Positions 31,780-43,600 of a DNA stretch of 64,000 bases are shown here, one piece after another. The stretch is from NCBI GenBank assembly GCA_009823395.1, contig CM020513.1:21041001-21105000 (forward strand), written 5' to 3'. The first letter of the stretch is position 1; every line of letters begins with the position of its first letter. Position numbers and translations under genes: made by a program. This DNA is from Thamnaconus septentrionalis. Taxonomy: Eukaryota > Chordata > Actinopteri > Tetraodontiformes > Monacanthidae. The notes beneath the pieces are model-generated. The model was given only the letters and a program-made list of their open reading frames with translations, had not been told where the DNA came from and made no database searches.

Positions 31780-32060
31780 CTCCATAGTAAGTCATCTGTG
31801 TCTGTCAAATCCCATCCTCTCCATCCTCTTCTCCTACATCAACTTCTTCCTCTTTCACTACACCCAGTAATCTTCTCCTTAGTCTTCTTTGAGGACTACC
31901 ACCTGTCAGTTTCGCCCTCAGTATTTTGTCTGCTGATATTTTCACTGTCTCTCCCCTGTACATATTCGAACCATCTCAGTCTGGCCTCTTCAGGTTTACC
32001 TCCAAAATATCAAAAGTGCTATCCTTTTGATGTACTTATTTCTAATCCAATCAGGAATCA
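31780..32060 (-). mobile_element. Decayed RTE-like non-LTR retrotransposon fragment
   Basis: Read on the minus strand, the stretch contains degraded versions of the C-terminal reverse-transcriptase region common in fish RTE-type elements (IRNKYIK-like, then a GQTEMVRICTGER stretch where intact copies read like RLRWFGHVQRR), with frameshifts and stops. It sits inside intron 1 of MyHC B and has no counterpart in intron 1 of copy A. It is a dead fragment; the family was recognised from memory of the motif. Confidence 0.55.
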
Positions 32061-32457
32061 AGACAACAAACTAAATCAACAGTTGTCTTGTTTTCACAAA
32101 TGCAGTACACTCTCTGTGTACTGTCAATCTGATTGCACATGCAAGGAGAGTCAACAACTATACATACCGTTCTCCTTCCCTTTTTTGAAAAGTGTTAGGT
32201 TCCACAAACCTGAGAAAGACAAACATTTTTGTCAATACGCATCACAAAATAACATTTAGATACATTCTAATAAATATATTATCGAGAAATGATACAAATA
32301 AAAATATATTGTATCATAAAAATAGTTCCCTTTTTACTTCTTTATGATGTATATTTTTTATAGTTTGCATAAATAATAGCTTAACATTATTTTGTATTGT
32401 TGACTAAAATAAAGAGGATTAAATAAACTGTAGTATTCCAGAAGCAGCCATCCTCAC

Positions 32458-32577
32458 CGCAAGCAGGATCTTCACTTGTCTTCCACCACACACTCTGAGC
32501 TCCTCCTGGGAGTCCTTATATTCAGTTCTGTCTGCTTACAAAGCAAAGCTTAAAGGTGGGTAACACACCAAATATGG
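32458..32577 (-). promoter_or_regulatory. MyHC B proximal promoter and non-coding exon 1
   Basis: On the minus strand a TATA box (aatataagg, 32515-32522) precedes a leader exon of about 32490 to 32458, which ends in a gtgagg donor at 32452-32457. A perfect CArG box CCAAATATGG lies at 32568-32577, about 50 bp upstream of the TATA. The arrangement mirrors copy A, although the surrounding sequence has diverged. Intron 1 (about 31520-32451) contains the retrotransposon fragment and otherwise A/T-rich sequence. Confidence 0.72.
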
Positions 32578-34179
32578 TTGCACTGACAGCTACAGTATGT
32601 CATGAGGCATTTGAAAAATTTAGCTGGCACTAAATTTGGGATAATGTTTACCAGCAGAGAACACTTTCACATGTTCAGAAATTAGAATTACATATTTGTC
32701 TACAGTGCCCAATTTAACATGAAGGTTTTTTTTTTTTATTGATTAATTATCACTTTCTTCTTAAGATGTAACACACTTAAGATACACCTGTCTAATTCAT
32801 GTATCTTATATGTTAGGGACAGTATTTATTTTTTTTATAGAATTACATGAAAAAGTTATAGTCATACAGTCAATATATTTAGGTAAGTGAACCACAAAAA
32901 GTATTCATCCTACACCATCCGACCTACAAACAAAATTATGTGTGGGGAACAAAAAAATATTGCAAACGCCATAGTCAATCAATATTTTTTAAGTGCATTC
33001 CCAAATGTATCAAGCTATTAAAAAGGGAATTGTCTTTGCTTAAATCAGTTTTATTTTTATTTTTTAACACCTATTATATACTTAAACCGTTGATCTGATT
33101 CAGCTAAGTCAATGTAATAGGATAGGTGTTAGGGTATTGAGAAGGAAAAATGAGGCTGGGAGGTCAAAGGTTTGGTGGGATCGTGTAGTCAGCAGAGTGG
33201 GCGTGATGAAGCTGAACACAGTTGTCGAAGGTCCTGTAAAAGACACTCATCTGATTAGTTACCGAAGACAGACAGCCTCGTACAGAAAATCCATGACCAC
33301 TCATGGTATGCTCTATTTTTGTTCTTTAAAACAAGAACACTCTTGGACACACTTCAAGAGTGTTGGGAATAAATTTCAATTAATTTGAAGTAAATATGGT
33401 TTAAAAGACCTGACAGTACAGTCCCTACACATTCTGCCATGAATAATAACAGTAAAGGGGTCCTTTAGTTTGGTTGTGGACCTTCATATCATTACTCAGC
33501 TGTTGAACACTTGTGAATTGCAATGGAGATCAGTACTTGAGTGAAAAAAAACAAGAATTTATTTTCCTCTTGCAAATGTGTGTGGTGTTGTAACAATTTG
33601 CTAAAGTTACATTGTTACATTACATTATTAACATTATCAATGTTATTTAAACATTAATAGTCCCTTTATTCGGAACTGTGAAGATTGATGTTTGGCAAAT
33701 TTTATATTTATTTAAACAGAACCACATTGAGATCATAGTGACCAAGTGGTGTCCTGCACAGGTGGAAATTGACTGGCAACTATAATGTCAGGTGCCAAAA
33801 GCCTAGGTGCCTTGATTTGAGCCTGCTGTGTGACAAAATAAAACATGATTAGTTGCAGTTCTCCATATTTCTAATATAAACACTTAATAAGCTCAGGATG
33901 TTCAATGTTTCTCAGCCCAACAATAAGTAGAGAGCAAAATTCAGCATCAATGTGATATAGGTATGGGTGACATGATTTGTATATGTTGAATGATATTCAG
34001 TTTGTTTTTTGTTTGTTTGTTTGTTTTGTGTTTTTTTTTTACATCTGCTAGGGGTAACTGCGCACAATAAAGTTTGTTGTTTTTTTTTAACTTGAAGACT
34101 CAAACCTTTTTCTCAAAGGTCCGTATTTACTTTACATTTAAATTTAGACGTCTGGAACAATTTGCAACATTAACATATT

Positions 34180-34220
34180 CTGTGAGTGAAGAAGTAATGA
34201 ACTTACTTCTTCACTCACAG
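34180..34220. repeat. Perfect 18-bp inverted repeat (hairpin)
   Basis: CTGTGAGTGAAGAAGTAA at 34180-34197 is followed by a 5-nt spacer and then its exact reverse complement at 34203-34220. It can fold into a stable stem-loop in DNA or RNA. It is too short to be a typical microRNA precursor. No family assignment. Confidence 0.75.
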
Positions 34221-34727
34221 TAACTTTTTTTAAAAGTAAATTTTCATGTTCATGCAACATACAAAGTTCATGATAGTGTTAATGTTTTGAAACTAGAACA
34301 TCCTATAGTTAGATGTGTGGGTGGTATCAGGAGGTAACACCCGCCCACCTGCCATGAAGCCGACTAAAGTTGGCTACTAAATGTTTGCACCGCCCACAAA
34401 TTTATGGCCAACAGTTTTTTATTTTTTTTAAAACCAGTTTGTCAACATACAAATTTAGGGTTTCTTTCTATAATGAGAGCAAGACAGTTATAGTCTTTTT
34501 GCAATCAACTTTAGTGGTTCCTGTTTGCCAAAAGATAGAATGCAGGTTTTTAGTACTTGAAATTGATCAAAGAGTTGTATTGCAGGTTCCTTTTCTTGCT
34601 TCATCGCTGCGTTTTGTTTGCTTGATGGAAGATGTGGAAAGTTATGCATTCTCCCCAAATTAGCTCTAATCTGACTCAAGATTCACTTGCCGGCAGGCTA
34701 CTCAATATGGTTGTAATACTTCAAAAT

Positions 34728-34797
34728 CAATAATAATAACAATAATAACAATAATAATAATAATAATTCTTCTTATTATTATTATTATTATTATTAC
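34728..34797. repeat. Self-complementary AAT/ATT triplet tract
   Basis: AAT-type triplets run into ATT triplets with a short tcttctt junction, so the tract as a whole is palindromic. It is a simple sequence repeat with no other feature. Confidence 0.85.
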
Positions 34798-35271
34798 GGG
34801 GGAGTGGCATAAAATTAAGCTCATGGTGATGGTCTGTGACAGCACTCTCCGTGTGTGGTTCACAGAGGGTGGGGTGGCTCTGGCTCACTGCGCTCTTGCG
34901 AACAAGCGGAGAGGAGCAGAGGGAGAGAGACTGGAGAGAACGAAAGTAGTCATCGCTGCTGGATGCTGTGAATCATGTCGGGGCCACACTGTATTCAACA
35001 GTTAAAAAACAACAAAACACGACCAACGCTTGGCAGTTTTGCAGTTTATTACAATAAATACGGTCTGGGTTCCGGTCATCCGCGGGCACCCGTAGAAGTC
35101 TTCAGAGAATCCATAGCGGACAATTTCGAGTAGAGAAGCTGAACCGTGGTATACGGTCATCATAATGGAGATCCCATCTCTTGTTAATTGTTTTTGTGAT
35201 TCTGGCACATTTATTCATTTGTTGATTTGTTTTGTTTTTATCCGCGCGGGGCGCGTAAAGGGCGTTGTCAC

Positions 35272-35363
35272 AAAACGAAACCAAAACAAAAAGCCTCTGC
35301 TCATAGTTTCGGTTTATCATTAACCGCCACCGAGCTGCTAGACAATGCAGTGTGCAGGATTTG
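35272..35363 (+). promoter_or_regulatory. nlrc5: Putative nlrc5 promoter, ISRE-like site and 5' UTR exon
   Basis: AGTTTCGGTTTATC at 35305-35318 matches the ISRE consensus AGTTTCNNTTTC with one mismatch, and an IRF-like cgaaaccaaaac lies at 35276-35287. A G/C-rich patch (tccgcgcggggcgcg) precedes them at about 35240. A probable non-coding exon ends at 35363 with a strong donor (ttg|gtgagtg). Its start is not defined. Interferon induction of NLRC5 is established in vertebrates, which fits these sites; use of this exon is inferred. Confidence 0.45.
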
Positions 35364-36915
35364 GTGAGTGATCGTTTTGTCTTAAAGCTCTAATTTGAGC
35401 TGTGGAACGACCAGAACGATCAATTTTTGCGCTTTTTAACGATTCCACTAGCTCGTGACTTAAAGCGCTTTGTGTTTGCTTAACAATGGCCGTGCCTCGA
35501 TGAACACGCAGTTTGGGTGCGGGGTGGGGGGGTGTAATATAATATAATATACTACAATATATCTTTTTCTTTTTTACAGTCGCACTGGCTTTCCATAGGA
35601 ACTACTTTTAGCTTACAGTGCATGTACTCCCTCGCTGGAAAAAAAATAATTACCACGTGCGCACAAACAACCTCCAACGTCTGGAAAGGTCGGTGAGCTT
35701 TCCTGTCGCAGCCACGGGTTGCCAAGTTGATTTGCTTTCAGCACCATCGTTTGGTCTCACCTGGACTCAGCCTGGGGAAATAGACTAAGCTTGTATTCAC
35801 AGTTCAGGAAAAATGTCTCTGAGAGAGTTATGTGTTAAAGGAGAAAGTCAGTTGACTCTGCCGAACATGAAACTGCAAGCTGTTGGTGAATTTAAGTCAG
35901 ATAAATGAGCAAAAAACAATAGTTCTGCTGGAAAACAATATTTTCTCCAAATGTCTCTCGTTATATACGTCATCATCATAAGCTTCTACTTGGATTGCTT
36001 AGAAAAGGGTGAACACAAGGTTACCTGACAAAAGAATTAAGAGAAACTGTTCGGTCTTCATATCCAATGCCTGATATGGGTCATTTGTGTAAGAGCAATA
36101 TAAATTTTCTCATTGGGAGGGTGAGCTGCTTTGACAAGATTTCTACAGCATAAAGTAATGGCCATATGAACCATGTGAACCTGGACTGCATCACAAAACG
36201 TACACAATAGAGACTACTAGGTGTTGAGAATATAGTTTAAGGTTTTTTCCTGTCCTAAGAGCTCAGAAATGACGTCTCCATTTGCTAATGAATGTTTGTG
36301 TGACTGCAAAAAGACATTTTGGTTAAAATTTGTTTCAAAAGTTGATGAATGATTTCTATGCAAGTTATATTTGTATATTTGTTTGGAATATTTGCTTCTG
36401 TTTGATCCCCTGGCTTGGGGCCTTTCTGTTTGTGGCCTGTATGTTCTTCTGGGTGGGTTCTTATCTGATACTCCACCTTCTTTCCACGCACCAAAGGCAT
36501 GCGCATCAGGCCAACTGGCAGCCATCAGTTGCCGTAGGTGTGTGTCCTACCGAAGACAGTTGTTTGTCTCTATTTGGCCCTGCAAAAAACTGTCGACTTG
36601 TCCGGGCAGCAACCTTGCCTTTCGTCCCAAGACAGCTGAGTTAGGCTCTGAGTGTTGGAGAAGCAGTCATAGAAAGTGGATGAATGAATATTTGTTCCTT
36701 TCAGAATTAACTAGTTAACTACTATTAATTATCTCAGCTTTAACATGTAAAGACAGTCTGTATTTTGAATGTTGGTTTCTATTTCTTTGAGTAAATATAG
36801 CATATTAAATGATTGACTTCATACCTTCAGATCTTTCTTCATGTATCACTGAGATCATTTCCTCATTTAATTTGCGTGCTGTTTTGTTTTTGTTTGCTTT
36901 TTGTTTTTTAACCAG

Positions 36916-37697
36916 CTGATGGAGTCTGACCATGGATGAGGAGGCTGAGCCTGAGAATGTGAAAGTTGTCCTGGTTCAAGAATTGTCAGAGTTGCTCACC
37001 ATCCTTTCCAGTCAGCCATCAGCCACCATAGAGCAGTTATGCCAAACGCTCCCCAAGGCTGCTCTGGCAGGCATCAGACATTCAGCTTCTCCTGACACAG
37101 CACTCAGGGAACGAGTCAAAACAATGCTCGAGTACTTCACTGTGGCCAGTGCTGAAGAATGTTGCCACTTTCTCCAGACTGTCTGCATGTTGTGCGAGAA
37201 CATCCCCATGCGTCTGGAGACGAAGCTCATGTCAGTCGCATGGCATGGAAACAGTGAGTACAAAACGATGCCACTAAAAAAAAGTGGCAAGTTAGCTCAC
37301 TTTAAATGTTTCAAAAACTGATTTCAAATGTTGTTTTATTGTTTTGTTTTTAGTCTCACAGTACAGTAGTTACGATAGAACTCAATCATTAGTCATTCTG
37401 AATATCACTGGGGATAAAGCCTCCACCTAAAGTTGAAAAGTGAAAAGGCAGAGTGGAGAAAATACATATGATTCTTCCCTAAATCTCAATTGTGAATGAA
37501 CATGAAACTTGGAGCCTTGATCCTAACCGGCAGACAATTTAGTATTGAGTTCGCCCTCAATCATATATCTGTTTGTTTTTTTACCTGGATTTTTCTGTGG
37601 TTCTGCATTACAGATGTTAGGAGAAGTCCAACTGTAAAAGAAGAAGGGTTGACATCACCCCGTTCAGACTATCAACTCATCAAACGTCCACGGATTG
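36916..37697 (+). other. nlrc5: NLRC5 N-terminal domain and NLS exons
   Basis: Exon 36916-37253 carries the start and a roughly 107-residue alpha-helical segment (VKVVLVQELSELL ... MLCENIPMRLETKL) that corresponds to the atypical CARD-like domain of NLRC5. Exon 37614-37697 encodes a 28-residue linker with RR at 110-111 and KRPR at 131-134, placed like the bipartite NLS reported in human NLRC5 at about 121-134. The 360-bp intron between them has no feature. Confidence 0.8.
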
Positions 37698-40600
37698 GTA
37701 GAACATATACCAAACACTTTATATTTCTAGATTAATGTAACATCAAATACTATAATTACAGTCTTGTAGAGAGTGATAAAAAATAATAATATGAATGGGT
37801 AAAAACAATAAGTACAGGATACATGAATATAAATAAAATAAAATAAAATAAATGTAACAGCTGCCCGCGTCACAATAAATCCGCCTCTACCAGGTACTCA
37901 AATTGCTCTGTCAGCCTTAATAACTAACATTTTCATTTTAAATACGTTCTGTCAATCTAAAGAGGGAATGCAGCAGTGAAAAGGTTCTGTTTATTAATTT
38001 GCTGCCAGTGCTGGCAGCTTCCTGTGTAAAGACATAACCATAAAATAGCCAAGTGCCAAACACCAAACGTGAAATGAGAACGTTGTCATTCCACCGTCAC
38101 ATGTTAACTGTCATAGTAAACCAGGCATCTGGCATATTTTTAAGTCTGACAAAGTATCACATTACAAGGGTGGTTCACTTCTGTGTTTATGCTGAAAACC
38201 AACCAACCCACCACCCCACAAAATAGTGAAAAACCAATGGATCTTAATTTATTTCCAAAATGTATTTTTTGATTTATACTTTTGTTTAAGGAAGTTGCCT
38301 TTTTGGAATCCAGAGTAATTCAGTGTTGTAAAACATAACTAAATAACATTCAACCCTTTAATGTTTTTTCTCATATTTTAGGAACATCTATATTGGATCT
38401 TCACTCTTCCTAAAAGAGTAAAAAAAAACTCTTTAGGAAAACAGCAATTACATTAAAAAAAAAAAAATTGTTCTCTATTCACAGACTACTGGGAAGAGAA
38501 CATTCATGCAGTGGCCAGTTTACTTTCGAAGAGGTGGAAGCAGCTTACTGAGAACCTTGTGTGTGAGGTCTCACTGGAGAATGTGTGGGTCACCCCAAGA
38601 GGGATCAGCAGAGTCAGAGAAAAACCTGATCAAACCCCTGGACCATCAGGCAAAGGAAGCAAAGCAGGCTAGTACAACGCTTTTTATTGAGAAATTGTTT
38701 TTCATCCTCAGTCATTTATAAAATTGTATACTTGGTTGTATACTAATTACATGTTTGGAAACAAACCCAGAAAATGAGGGGGATTTGGGGTCTGTGGAGC
38801 CCAGAATGCCATTGGAGACATTCCTCAATGGATGTGCAGGCAAGGTGACAGTCCTCATTGGCCCGTCTGGATCAGGAAAGAGTCTGCTGATGTCCCATTT
38901 AGGACAACAATGGGCAAGAAAACTAGTAGGTGTACAACATTCATGGCTCTTTTTCTTCTTAAAGAATTCTCTTGGGATTTCTGTTGATTTTGTTTAATTT
39001 TAGACCAGAGTCTGTGTTTTTAACTCCAGTTGCATTTCCATTCCCCCTAGAATTGCCCAAAACCTAAATATTACAATAAAAAAACTTGTAATGGAAACAA
39101 CTACGAACTTCGAAAAGCCTCTCAAATATCGCTATAAGGTTCTTACACTCTCATGAGGTGGTTTTTATAGACGTGTCGATATAGAGGTATATCGCAAAAG
39201 TGTAATGGAAACACTTTTTTCGCTTTAACATGTCACGGGAAAAATATTAACAACCATTCTTGACAACAAACAAAAGCAAACGCAACACTCGTAAAATCCC
39301 GCCCCCCGCCAGATTTTACGAGTGGGGGCGAGATTTTACGAGAATTCAGTCTCCTCCCATCACGTGTCCTTTTTCTGCAATTATATGTATTATTATTTTC
39401 CGTATTAACATTAAGTTACATTATAAAAAGTGCTTCTGCCCATCCACTTTTGGGAACTCAAGACGACAGGAGCAACTGAGTGTAATATATTTATGCTGCT
39501 GCCAGCTGATTTTATTTTTTTGTGATTCACGATTGGGGTCAATTACTGACATTTGATCACTGACAACAAAAATAATTTAAATTCTCTTTAATTAGTATAT
39601 CTCACTATTATGTTTTAACCCACTTCCTTTTCTATTCATTTTACTCTTTGTTATCATGCAGGGCCCAGTTCCACCCTCCGTCCTGTTTGTCCTGCTTGAG
39701 TTTCGTCAGCTCAATTTAATACGCCACTCTCTCTCCCTGTCTGAGCTGCTGTTTCGACACTTTCTCCCTCCGACAGGCAGCAGTGCTGATAAGGTATTCA
39801 GGAAGTAATGTGTGATTTTTTTAAAATATAAGTTGGGGCCTTTATTTGGTTTAATAATTAAGTCAGTCAAAACAGTATCAGGAGTATGGCTTGGCAATAA
39901 AGATTTGCAGCACAAAAGAGCAATTGTAATAGAAACTATGACAAGATTGCTTTCTGTGGAGAAAACAACGTAGTCTGTTTGCCCTTTTGTGATGACATTA
40001 AACTTATAATTACTGTATATACATATTTATTTTAAGAAGTAAAAAACACATGATTTTCTGGTTCTAACTAATAATTTCTCTCAAAGCAGCGAGCCATCAT
40101 GGACTACCTCCTGTCTCATCCAGATCAAAGCTGTTGGGTTCTGGATGGTTATGATGAGTTCAACAGCAAACTCCAGGCACAAGAGCCCAGTAGTAAAGTG
40201 TTGGACCCAGAGTGCCCCAGGGCTGTTCCCGAGCTCATCTCTGGGTTGTTAAATCGTCAACTGCTTCCTGGATCCACTGTCCTAATTACTTGCCGTGCCC
40301 CTTGTCGGGATCTAGAAGCACTTTCAGATAAAGTGGGGCATCTGATGGCTTGGAATAGTGAGGACATCAAGGAGTGTGTGTACAGTTTCTTCCAAGTAAA
40401 AGGTACAAAAAAAATTAATCTTGTTTTCACATGCTTTTATTTCACATAAAGCTTAGATTTAACAGGTGTTCATTAAAAAAAATACATTTAGTGAGAAAAC
40501 ACAAAGTCCTTGTCACTTATTAATAATTTTTCTCCAAATTCTACCAATTCTGAAGGTGACAGAGCCCAACAAGAGTTTGGGATACAGGCGGCAGACCTAC

Positions 40601-43600
40601 TACTCTCCACGCGACACCTTCTTTCCATGTCAGCTCTCCCTGCATTCTGCAACATATGCTGCATCTGTCTGGAGCATTTATTACATGTGAAAAGCACAGA
40701 AATGGACAAGATGTCAGGAGGAACAGATGGCAAGAACGAGACAAATAAAGGAAAAGACAGAGTAGAGCAGATGCCAAGAGAAGAAGGAAACCCAGGAGAC
40801 GAAGAAAGAAGAATGGAACGTGAAGTCCCAGCAATGGATGGGAGAGCCAGGCACCTTTCGATACGAGACCAGATCCCCTTCACTCTAACCCAGATCTGCC
40901 TCACTGTTTTGGGTTCATTTCTGAGACGTGACACTAACGAAGATAAAGGGTAAGCCACAACAAAGGCCATGACATTTCAAATGCGGTAAAAGCTTACAGG
41001 TGGAGCAGATAAAAATAAGTGCTGTTTCACAACAATAAAATAGGCTGTGTAGCAAAATATTCTGTAAATTGACAAAGTGAATTGTAAAATCATAGGTTTT
41101 CCTCTTTTTAAAAAAGTGTTCTCTCATCTCTTTCTCCATTTGCGCAGCACTGTTTACATTCTTGGCCAATATCGACGTGAGGTGCATGAGTTGAGTCAGC
41201 TGGCCTGGGAAGGTGTGGAGAGTAACAAGACTATTTTCCATGAAAAAGAAATTTCTCCAGATGTCTTGCAGGTTGCAAACAGGACGGGAATCTTATCAAA
41301 GGTGAGACATGGACAAATAAAATTGGTGGGTATTCTCTAAATGCCTGTCGGGATACTGGGGGTATAACTGGAAGGTAGAGCGATATCAGGAATTCCAAAA
41401 TAATAACCTGGTACCTAGAAATAAACTAAATTAAATATCCTCTCTCCTCTCTCTTGCTCTCACTTTCATGTGAATTAATTAAACTCTCTACGTTCTCTTT
41501 GGGTGTGGATTGATATAAAAGAACTCAATATACCTTCACTCAGAAGTTTTATTTATCTTCTTCTGAATGCAAACTCTCAAGCAAAGCTGAAAAAAAAACC
41601 CATTAAAAATACCATATAGTGAATATCCCTTTAAAAAAAAAACAAAAAAAAAACTTGAGCATTTCACCTAGGACCTAAGGTTGAAGTGTCTACCTTGAGA
41701 CCAGGTCCCGGGTTTGTTCCCAAGCCAGGTCACGCCAAAAATGGAGGCCTAAGGAGGTCGAGTGTCCTCCTTAAAATGATAAATGCATCCAAGATACAAA
41801 CTTAAACCAAACATAAACATGCAAATTCATTTGCTGACGTGACCTCTTGATAAAAGCTTTCCTTGCTTGCATCACACTCATTCATATCACACTCACTTTT
41901 TCTAGACACCTGGTAAGCCCAAACTGGTGTAAAATTGTTTTTGTCAGCTATGCCTTCTTGCAGTCGTCACTGTAGGACCTTAAATTCATTCCAGTAAGTT
42001 TCTGAAATTGGAATACAGTCAACAAAAGTGTCTGCTTCACGCAGCTGTAACGTTTCAGATTGCTTGAGATCCCTGTGCGTCAAGTTGTCATCATAGTTTC
42101 CAAGTGAAGTTCCAGGCCAGATATTGTACAGTGCAAACACTTGTGCAATGAATGTTGAGAACAGTGCTAATGCAGTTGGTCCCATTTAAGTAACTGTTAC
42201 TTGTGGTGTCTGATGGTGTGGTGCAGGCTTAGGTCTTTGCATTAACACCCTACTCACATGCAGAAAAAGGAAAAGGTCAGGTGGGCTTAAGCCTGTCACA
42301 GTGAAGAGCTGCCCTTCAGATCTTCTCTACCACCCACAACATGTACACATCTTTCAGTCAAGATGAAATGTCTTGGTACTGCTCCACGTGATGCCCCTCA
42401 CAGAATTACCTTGGCTACAGAGTTCTGCCACGACTCAATGTCCTCAAAGGTTCCATTGGCAGGCCCTCAGCAGTGGTCAAAACACTCAAACTCTAACTTG
42501 GCCTCTTACTTATGACTCTTACCCATATGCAGTAAGTCTAAGTAGTCCATTGCTACCAGAAAATAACACTTGCTGAGTTCTGCCATCCCTGTGTTCAGAC
42601 ATGGGTCCTGAAGGTTACCAGTGATTAATGCAGATGGTGTAGCACTTGTTGAACCAGCAGACCCCCATGAGAATCTGCAGGGCCTTGCCTTCTTTGAGGC
42701 TTTGAAACAAAGCTATTAGTTTGCTGCTGGACACAGCAGGCTGGATAGTCCATCCACATTTTCACTTTCAAATAATGTGTTGTGCTTTATTTAAAGTGAT
42801 ATATAGTGATATAATCAAAAACATGTTTGCCAGGTGGAGGTCCAAAGTGACAACGGCACACTCGTCAACTACTACTGCTTCACTCAGCTGATATTGCAAG
42901 AGTTTCTTGGTGCGCTCAGAATAATGACCAGTCAGCATGTTAGTGATGACCAGCTGAAGAGAAGGTAACGGCCCATTCTGTATGATTTATTTGGAATTAA
43001 GATCATTTTCATTCTTTCTTTCTTTCATCTTTTGCTGTCAAACCAGCAAATGTTCTCACGTTAGTGACTAAGTCATAATAATGGTTCTTTTTCAGTTCCT
43101 AAAACACTACTTTGTATTCCTAAAACTAAACTCTCAGGCAACGTAAGTACTGTGAAGTAATTTGCACTTTTGTTGTGACTATACAACATATAAGGCAACC
43201 AGATTGTTGCCTTATTTTACAGTAAGGATCACGCCTGCAAATACTAACACGGGGGAGGTTATGTTGTTGTCTATCATTGCCTGCTGTTGTTTTATCTAGC
43301 CAGTACACCAGTAAGGGTAACGTGGAAAGTGTGCTATTTTGTCCCAATTACAATGTATGCAAATTGATTAGTTGTTGAAGATGAATGTCTAAAATGCCAC
43401 TGATCAAGGACGCATGTCATTTCAAGTGTGTCTTGAAACTGCTGTTGACAGCTGTTAGGTAAATTAGTGGAGTAGAATAGAAAAGTGATGAGTACAATTT
43501 TATTTATTTTTTATTTTAATTTATCAAAACTCTAGATAGCGTTGTACTGTTTAATTTCACTATAATGTTTTGTTTTTGAATCACAGTCTGTGAAAGTTAT

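Larger units (their letters stand above)
32580..35270. other. Intergenic region between MyHC B and nlrc5
   Basis: Two genes fire away from each other across this interval. It is A/T rich with no convincing coding sequence. It holds a perfect 18-bp hairpin (34180-34220) and an AAT/ATT triplet tract (34728-34797). The open frames at 33137-33388 and 34823-35005 do not resemble known proteins. A G/C-richer patch begins near 35240 and leads into the nlrc5 promoter. Confidence 0.6.
38485..42964 (+). other. nlrc5: NLRC5 NACHT and helical-domain exons
   Basis: Exons are 38485-38667, 38771-38925 (Walker A GPSGSGKS), 39662-39793 (VLFVLLEFRQLN), 40090-40402 (Walker B VLDGYDEF, sensor-like LITCRAP), 40556-40949 (winged-helix part with a charged insertion at residues about 441-502), 41148-41301 and 42834-42964. 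A lysine in Walker A and acidic residues in Walker B are present, so nucleotide binding is plausible. Phases run 1-1, 1-0, 0-0, 0-1, 1-2, 2-0 and 0-2. Confidence 0.88.

Noticed and set aside
31798..32259. 153-codon plus-strand open frame
   Set aside because: It is the reverse strand of a decayed RTE-like retrotransposon tail, so not a gene.
34180..34220. MicroRNA gene
   Set aside because: The stem is only 18 bp with a 5-nt loop, too short for a normal precursor.
34823..35005. Open frame starting MVMVCDSTLRVWFTEGG
   Set aside because: It is short, has no recognisable similarity, lies in repeat-like intergenic DNA and has no splice or signal context.
36217..36718. Overlapping open frames on both strands in nlrc5 intron 1
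   Set aside because: They are not conserved-looking, and the leader exon and start exon can be joined without them.
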